The notes below the pieces were generated by a model. That model was not told where the DNA came from. It was given only the letters and a program-made list of their open reading frames with translations, and searched no databases. From the NCBI GenBank assembly GCA_963737225.1, contig CAVTSA010000005.1:248001-312000 (forward strand): a stretch of 64,000 nucleotides of DNA, written 5' to 3'. This stretch comes from CAVTSA01 sp963737225. Lineage in GTDB: Bacteria; Chloroflexota; Dormibacteria; Dormibacterales; Dormibacteraceae. Below are positions 59,194 through 64,000 of the stretch, piece by piece; within the stretch, counting starts at the first letter, position 1; every line of letters starts with the position of its first letter. The translations under genes and the position numbers were made by a program.

Positions 59194-61248
59194 ATGGGGA
59201 GGATTGTTGACAGTCGACACGCCGAGGATCCGCTGGCGCCCTCGGAGCACGAGCTGGCGCGAAGCCAATCCTGGGCCGCTCAGCTCTTTCGCGGTCCCGA
59301 GAGCCTGCCGATCAGCTTCCGCTATGGCTCGGATCGGTTGGTGGGGATTCCCAGCGGCTGGGACCCGACGACTCAGCGCCATCGCGCCGGCTCGGCGGTG
59401 ACCGTCACCTCCATCGAAGGTCACGCCGGCGACTCCGGGCTGCACGTTCGGGCGGAGGCGACCGTCTACCTGGATTACCCGGTCGTGGAGTGGGTCGCGT
59501 GGCTGCGTAACGACGGAGCCGGCCCCACCCCGCTGCTCGAGCACATCGCCGCGATCGACACCACGTTCGCCGGCGACGCCCCCACCCTCATGCACTGGAA
59601 CGGCGACTTCAACAGCGAGCTCGGGTACGCCCCCCAGGTGTCACGGCTCAAGGCCGGTGACCGGCTGCGGCAGGCGCCGGTCGGTGGCCGCCCGTGCGAC
59701 GGCGCCTTTCCGTACTTCCGGCTGCTCTTCGAGGATGGTGGCCTGGCGCTTGCCCTGGGCTGGCCGGGACAGTGGTCGGCCGAGTTCGAAGGCACCGCGG
59801 AGGGGGTCGCGGTCCGGGCCGGCCAGGAGACGACCCGTCTGCAGCTCCAGCCCGGTGAGGCGATTCGGACTCCGCGGGTGACGGTTCTGTCCTGGCTCGG
59901 GGACGAGGATCGAGGTGTCAACCTCTGGCGACGTTGGTACCGCGCACACGTCCTGCCACGTTCCGTCCGCGGGCCCATGCGGCCTTTGCTCTCGGCCGCG
60001 ACCACCGACGAGGGCGAGGAGTTCACGGGCGCGACCGAAGACAACCAGGTCCGGTACCTGCGGCGCTTTGGGGAGCGCGGCCTGGATCCGGACGTGTGGT
60101 GGATCGACGCCGGCTGGTATCCGTGCTCGACGTCCGAGGGCCACCGGAGCTGGCGGATGACGGGATCCTGGGAACCGGATCCCGAACGCTTCCCGCGCGG
60201 CCTGACGCCGGTCTCGCGCGCGGCCGCCGAAACCGGTGCCGACCTCCTTCTCTGGTTCGAGCCCGAGCGGGTGGCGCCCGGGACCCGGCTCGCGCGCGAG
60301 CACCCGGAATGGCTGTTGCGTGCACAGACCGGCAGCCCTCAGACATCGACCCAGGCAACCTCGGCGCTTCTCAATCTCGGCGATCCAGCTTGCGGCGCCT
60401 GGCTGGCGAGCCACCTCACGCGGGAGATCCAGCGGAACGGGATCCGGGTCTACCGCCAGGACTTCAATTTCCGCCCTCTGCCGTTCTGGGAGGCCAACGA
60501 CGCCACCGACCGGCAGGGCGTGACCGAGAACCTGCACGTCCAGGGGTACCTCCGTCTGTGGGATGAGCTGCTGGAGCGCAACCCCGGGTTGTGGATCGAC
60601 TCCTGCGCCTCGGGTGGCCGCCGCAACGACCTGGAGACGATGCGTCGATCGGTGCCGCTCCATTACACGGACTACGGCTACGGCTATCACCGCGTCAAGC
60701 TCGCCTTCCACCGGACGCTTTTCGAGTGGCTCCCCTACTTCAAGGAGACGAACGTTTCCTGGTCGGAGAGCCCGACGGAACCCGGAGCCCTCCAGACGGA
60801 GCCGCCGGACTCGTTCGCCTTCCACTGCGCCCTGGCCCCGATGCTCTCCCTCGCGCTCGACATTCGCGAGACCGACGCCGACCTGGCGCTGTTCCGCCGG
60901 ATGTCGGAGATCTGGCGACGAGCGGCCCCGATGATCCTGGACGCCGACTACTACCCGCTGACGCCGTTCAGCAAGAGCGCGGAGGAGTGGGTGGCGTGGC
61001 AGTTCGATCTCCCCGCACGTGGCGAGGGTTTCGTGCAGGCCATCCGCCACCGGGAGGCGCAACGAGAGGAATTGACCCTGCACCTGCGAGGCCTTGACCC
61101 CACCGCCCGCTACCTGCTCGACGACCCGGAGACGGGAGAACATCGGGAGCTCTCCGGCTCGGCGCTACGAGAAGGATCGCTCCGGGTGGCGCTTCCACCC
61201 CGCGCGGGCCGGCTCTGGTTCTACCGCGCCGGTGCGCCGTCGCGATGA
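59194..61248 (+). CDS. GH36-type alpha-galactosidase
   Basis: The 684-residue glycoside hydrolase has an N-terminal beta-supersandwich domain, a catalytic barrel with nucleophile Asp423 in VYRQDFNFRPLPFW and acid/base Asp469 in WIDSCASGGRRNDL, the DVWWIDAGWY segment, and a C-terminal beta domain. It removes terminal alpha-galactosyl groups. No signal peptide is visible, so it acts on imported oligosaccharides. ATG 59194 is taken; GTG 59158 would add 12 residues. A GntR operator lies just inside the start. Confidence 0.9.
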   Translation: MGRIVDSRHAEDPLAPSEHELARSQSWAAQLFRGPESLPISFRYGSDRLVGIPSGWDPTTQRHRAGSAVTVTSIEGHAGDSGLHVRAEATVYLDYPVVEWVAWLRNDGAGPTPLLEHIAAIDTTFAGDAPTLMHWNGDFNSELGYAPQVSRLKAGDRLRQAPVGGRPCDGAFPYFRLLFEDGGLALALGWPGQWSAEFEGTAEGVAVRAGQETTRLQLQPGEAIRTPRVTVLSWLGDEDRGVNLWRRWYRAHVLPRSVRGPMRPLLSAATTDEGEEFTGATEDNQVRYLRRFGERGLDPDVWWIDAGWYPCSTSEGHRSWRMTGSWEPDPERFPRGLTPVSRAAAETGADLLLWFEPERVAPGTRLAREHPEWLLRAQTGSPQTSTQATSALLNLGDPACGAWLASHLTREIQRNGIRVYRQDFNFRPLPFWEANDATDRQGVTENLHVQGYLRLWDELLERNPGLWIDSCASGGRRNDLETMRRSVPLHYTDYGYGYHRVKLAFHRTLFEWLPYFKETNVSWSESPTEPGALQTEPPDSFAFHCALAPMLSLALDIRETDADLALFRRMSEIWRRAAPMILDADYYPLTPFSKSAEEWVAWQFDLPARGEGFVQAIRHREAQREELTLHLRGLDPTARYLLDDPETGEHRELSGSALREGSLRVALPPRAGRLWFYRAGAPSR
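59203..59214. promoter_or_regulatory. GntR-type operator at the alpha-galactosidase start
   Basis: ATTGTTGACAGT matches ATTGTYRACAAT at 11 of 12 positions and lies 9 bp after the ATG. A weak -10 TACACT (59177-59182) would start transcription near 59189, making the transcript almost leaderless and placing the operator just downstream of the start point. Confidence 0.65.
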
Positions 61249-61508
61249 ACAGGGTGGCAAGCCCTCCCCGGCCCCGCGCTTGCTCCGCCGGTGGTCGGGC
61301 TCGACCCGGTGGCGGGGGGCGTGGCCCGGAAGGGAGTTCGCCGCTGAGGACGCGTGTTCCGCTGTGTCGCACCCGCCCGGCTTGCCTACGATGAGCGGCA
61401 TGACGCGCACGGAGCCGTCCTGCACCCGGCCGGGATGACGCTCCCCTCCAACGCGCGGCAGGCGTGCGCCGCACCGCCCAGCACCGCGGTTCTCTAGAGA
61501 AGGAATCG
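61249..61508. other. 260-bp spacer before the GntR regulator
   Basis: No convincing gene lies here. A 15-codon frame (61391-61438) has no clear ribosome site. A perfect 12-bp palindrome TTCTCTAGAGAA (61490-61501) overlaps the ribosome site of the GntR gene and could be an autoregulatory or mRNA-structure element. Confidence 0.45.
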
Positions 61509-62225
61509 ATGGCCGACGAACAAGTTGTGGATCGCAGCCTTTCGCTCAGGCTGGCCCCGGCGGCAAAGCGCATCCTCGCCCACGAGGTGGCGGACCGGCT
61601 GCGCGAAGCGATCATCAGGGGACAGTTCGTGGCCGGGGAGTACCTTCGCGAGGAGCAGCTGGCATCGGTCCTCGACGTCAGCCGGGGTCCGGTCCGGGAG
61701 GCGCTCGCCCTGCTGGAACGGGAAAACCTGGTGGCGGTGAGACGCAACCGCGGGACGGTGGTGGTGGGCCTCACGGTGGCCGACCTGGACGAGGTGTTCA
61801 GCCTCCGCACGGCCGTGGAACGCCTGGCCGCCGAGTGGGCGGCCCGCAACCGGACCGAAACCGACCTCGAGGCCGCGGCCTCGGTCCTGACGGAATTCGA
61901 GGTGGCTCTGCGGGGCCCGATCACCGAACGCCAGGCCGCCGACCTCGACGTCCGTTTTCACGACGCCCTCTTCCGTGCCGCGCACCACCGGCGCCTGTGG
62001 GCGACCTGGTCGGCAATGCGGGCACAGGTCGAGGTGTTTCTGCTTCGCCGGAACATCGCCAATCAGGACTGGAGATCGCAGATGGCGGAAGGACACCGGG
62101 CGATTCTGAAGGCCATCGCCGACCGCGAGCCGGCGGCCGCCGCCGAAGTGGTCGAGGGGCATCTCGACGCCGCCTACCAGCGGTTACGCGCCAGCTTCGC
62201 CGAGCCCGAACGGCCGGCCCGCTGA
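61509..62225 (+). CDS. GntR-family regulator with FCD domain (copy 1)
   Basis: The 238-residue protein has an N-terminal winged helix (EVADRLREAIIRGQFVAGEYL, then EEQLASVLDVSRGPVREALALLE) and an FCD ligand domain with the metal-binding set Asp and His in DLDVRFHDAL, His in MAEGHRAIL and His in VEGHLDAAY. FCD proteins of this type bind sugar acids or 2-oxo acids. GAAGGA precedes ATG 61509. It is a strong candidate to bind the ATTGTYRACAAT sites around it. Confidence 0.92.
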   Translation: MADEQVVDRSLSLRLAPAAKRILAHEVADRLREAIIRGQFVAGEYLREEQLASVLDVSRGPVREALALLERENLVAVRRNRGTVVVGLTVADLDEVFSLRTAVERLAAEWAARNRTETDLEAAASVLTEFEVALRGPITERQAADLDVRFHDALFRAAHHRRLWATWSAMRAQVEVFLLRRNIANQDWRSQMAEGHRAILKAIADREPAAAAEVVEGHLDAAYQRLRASFAEPERPAR

Positions 62226-62293
62226 AGCCGGACGTCAACTCGGCGGCGGAGCGGACCGAAAGGGGTTGGGAAGGAGGGCGCCCTACGAGGGAA

Positions 62294-63385
62294 CTATTCG
62301 CCGCGCTGGTCGGGGGTGCCGGCCACGTCGTCGAGGCCGGCGAGCAGGTCCCTGACCAGGGCGATCCGCGGGACCGGGACTCGTGCGCGATCAGCCCTGC
62401 GGAGCAGATCGCCGAAGACCTCGTCCCACTCCGTCCGGCGGCCCTGGCGGAGGTCATGTCCCAGGGAGGACCAGCTGGCCGTTCGACCCCGGCCGGTCGA
62501 CGCCGGGGCCGGCTGCGCCAGGCGGCGGACCAGGTCCTCGCGCGGGGTCCGCAGGTACGTGGCCATCGGGAGGTCGGGATAGTCGTTGATCGCCACTCCC
62601 AGCGCGCTCGCGACGGATGCGGCCTCCTCGACCAGAGAGAGGTAAAGGCGGACGAAGTGGGGTTCGTGCATGAAGTCGGAGGTCGGAAGCCGGGTGAGCG
62701 CCGAAACCCCGAAAACGCCGATAGCGTTGAGCGTCTTGGCCCAGCTCAGTGCTCGAGCGTCGGTGACGAGCTCGCACGGGAGACCCGACTCGGTGAGTGC
62801 CGCGGCGAGATCCTCCGCCCGCTGCGCCTGTCCGGCCGCGAACTCACCGAAGAACGTGGTCCCGAGGCCGCTCGCCGTGACGCCGCCGTCAGGCTCCCGC
62901 CGCACACCGAAGACGGTCGCCGCCGCCACCACCCGGTCGAAGCCGAAGGCGGCGGCCAGCAGGTCATCCTTCGCGAGCCCGTTCTGAAGTCCGGCGACCC
63001 AGTAGGTCGAGGTCGGCGCCGCGCTCCGAAGCGAGGTCGCAGCCTCCCGCAGCTGGTGGGCCTTCGTCGCGAAGAGGACTCCGGAGACGTGGTCGAGGTC
63101 GGCGGCATCCGACGTCACGCCGACGCGGTCCGGCCCCCCGCGCCCTGGGGTGACCGGGACCGTGAGCCGAACCGCTCCCGTCACCTGGACCACGCCCGCC
63201 GCCAGGAGAGCTTCCGCGGAACGGGGGCGCATGAGCAGCGTCACCGGTCTGCCCGCGCTCGCCAGCACGGCCGCGAAGGCCCGGCCCAGAGCGCCTCCTC
63301 CGACGATGCCGTAGGGGGTCGCGAGCTCAGGGGCAGCCGCCGGGACCGAAGTTGCGTCCGCCGGGGAGGTGTTTATAGTCAACAA
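62294..63385 (-). CDS. Ketopantoate reductase-family dehydrogenase
   Basis: The 363-residue protein has the Rossmann motif YGIVGGGALGRAFAAVLASA and the family Lys in ALSWAKTLNAIGVFGVSALT. It reduces a 2-oxo acid with NADPH; here it probably acts on a pathway intermediate rather than pantothenate synthesis, because no pan gene is nearby. No ATG or GTG precedes the conserved fold; TTG 63383-63385 (or the next TTG) is the only choice, and a GntR operator covers it. Confidence 0.82.
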   Translation of the reverse strand: MLTINTSPADATSVPAAAPELATPYGIVGGGALGRAFAAVLASAGRPVTLLMRPRSAEALLAAGVVQVTGAVRLTVPVTPGRGGPDRVGVTSDAADLDHVSGVLFATKAHQLREAATSLRSAAPTSTYWVAGLQNGLAKDDLLAAAFGFDRVVAAATVFGVRREPDGGVTASGLGTTFFGEFAAGQAQRAEDLAAALTESGLPCELVTDARALSWAKTLNAIGVFGVSALTRLPTSDFMHEPHFVRLYLSLVEEAASVASALGVAINDYPDLPMATYLRTPREDLVRRLAQPAPASTGRGRTASWSSLGHDLRQGRRTEWDEVFGDLLRRADRARVPVPRIALVRDLLAGLDDVAGTPDQRGE

Positions 63386-63386
63386 T
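63375..63386. promoter_or_regulatory. GntR-type operator at the ketopantoate-reductase-like start
   Basis: On the minus strand ATTGTTGACTAT matches ATTGTYRACAAT at 11 of 12 and overlaps the TTG start codon. It lies between two GntR genes and could control this gene and the second regulator. Confidence 0.7.
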
Positions 63387-63499
63387 CAACCAAACCATGA
63401 ATAGCAGATCTGAGCCTGGCAACCCGGGCCTCGCCGCCCCACCGCGGTCGTCGCAGGACGCGATCCGCCCCCGCGCCCGCGTCACGGAGGGGTGAGCGC

Positions 63500-64000
63500 A
63501 TGGCCGGCCGCGTCACCCACCAGGCCGCCCGGCCCGATCTCGCCCCACCGTCCAAGCAGACGCTCTCAGAGGACATCGCCGACCGGATCCGCGAGGCGAT
63601 CATCCGAGGGCAGTTCACCCCCGGACAGCGTCTGCGCGAGGAGCAGCTGGCTTCCACACTCGAGGTGAGCCGTGGGCCGGTACGGGAGGCGCTCATCTCC
63701 CTCGAAGCGGAGCACCTGGTGGTCGTGCGCCGAAACCGCGGCGCGATCGTCGCCCACCTCACCGAAGGGGACCTGGAGGAGGTCTACAGCCTCCGCGTGG
63801 CGATCGAACGTCTCACGGTGCGCTGGGCCGTCAGGCACGCAACCGAGGAGGACCTGGACCAGGTGGAGGCGGTCCTGGACGAGTTCAGCGTCGCTCTCGA
63901 AGGCCCGGTCGGTGAACACGAGGCGGCAGAGCTGGATGTGCGATTCCACGATGCCGTCTACCGGGCCGCGCACCATCGCCGCCTCTACGCGCTCTGGTCG
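63500..64000 (+). CDS. GntR-family regulator with FCD domain (copy 2), cut by the window edge
   Basis: The 167 visible codons begin MAGRVTHQAARPDLAPPSKQ and then follow the first GntR closely: DIADRIREAIIRGQFTPGQRL, EEQLASTLEVSRGPVREALI and the start of the FCD domain (LDVRFHDAVYRAAHHRRLYA). GGAGGGG precedes ATG 63500. The two regulators flank the ketopantoate-reductase-like gene and may share operators or have split ligand ranges. The C-terminus lies outside the window. Confidence 0.9.
   Translation, partial: MAGRVTHQAARPDLAPPSKQTLSEDIADRIREAIIRGQFTPGQRLREEQLASTLEVSRGPVREALISLEAEHLVVVRRNRGAIVAHLTEGDLEEVYSLRVAIERLTVRWAVRHATEEDLDQVEAVLDEFSVALEGPVGEHEAAELDVRFHDAVYRAAHHRRLYALWS

Noticed and set aside
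61391..61438. 15-codon leader peptide before the GntR gene
   Set aside because: No clear ribosome site or attenuator structure.

Overview
The window is a high-GC (roughly 70 %) bacterial chromosome segment. It is gene-dense, with short spacers and many ATGA or GTGA start/stop overlaps. I recognise no rRNA, tRNA, phage, IS element or CRISPR array. Several genes suggest a soil actinobacterium or a Dormibacterota/Chloroflexota-type lineage: a close relative of the mycothiol-linked protein Rv2466c, a GerW/YtfJ spore-family protein, an ECF41-type sigma factor, a sortase, a sensor-domain histidine kinase, and paired MetE-like, luciferase-like and split-barrel flavin/F420 enzymes. The phylum is inference from gene content only.

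Layout. 1-5.9 kb: a frameshifted membrane protein, an ArsR regulator divergent from a 56-codon gene with a perfect intrinsic terminator, a histidine kinase/response regulator pair and a second frameshifted Pro-rich membrane protein. 6.1-8.8 kb: an overlapping operon of branched-chain aminotransferase, KDPG-type aldolase and KDG-type kinase. 9.3-13.1 kb: a membrane acyltransferase-like/esterase fusion and a two-gene ABC exporter. 13.3-19.1 kb: MetE-like protein, LLM flavin enzyme, VOC protein, MsrB-MsrA, TetR and two SnoaL-like proteins. 19.2-22.5 kb: aminotransferase, PLP decarboxylase and SDR in one coupled operon. 22.5-36.7 kb: four split-barrel flavoproteins, a serine hydrolase, a PIN/antitoxin pair, a frameshifted CocE-type hydrolase, an MBL-rhodanese protein, peroxiredoxin, a sulfite-oxidase-like/FNR/DUF6510 operon, a second MetE-like gene, GNAT, and TetR divergent from an FAD monooxygenase. 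37-48.6 kb: DUF4234 protein, FMO, ECF41 sigma factor with its promoter, an ArsR-SRPBCC fusion, LysE, sortase, MtnA, a DapA-family aldolase, an Rv2466c-like protein, GerW and a serine carboxypeptidase.

48.7-64 kb is a coherent catabolic block. It holds two GntR/FCD regulators, a sugar ABC importer (binding protein and two permeases), a GH36-type alpha-galactosidase, an SDR, a ketopantoate-reductase-like enzyme, a DapA-family aldolase, and a divergent operon of D-2-hydroxyacid dehydrogenase, E2, E1alpha, E1beta and SDR. Six copies of one palindromic operator, ATTGTYRACAAT, sit at the promoters or start codons of these transcription units, so the block looks like a single GntR regulon for an uncommon galactoside or sugar acid.

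The most unusual signal is a set of at least ten intergenic elements. Nearly all consist of two GC-armed palindromes whose centres are 42 bp apart (41-43 bp; one looser case at 44). The palindrome cores differ between families (TTGGTGCACCAA, TTTCGCGCGAAA, GAGTGCCGGCACTC, AGAGTGTCCACACTCT) but the architecture is constant, and at one place the element is tandemly repeated with the same 42-bp period. Three genes each carry one extra base in a short G/C run, which breaks the frame.
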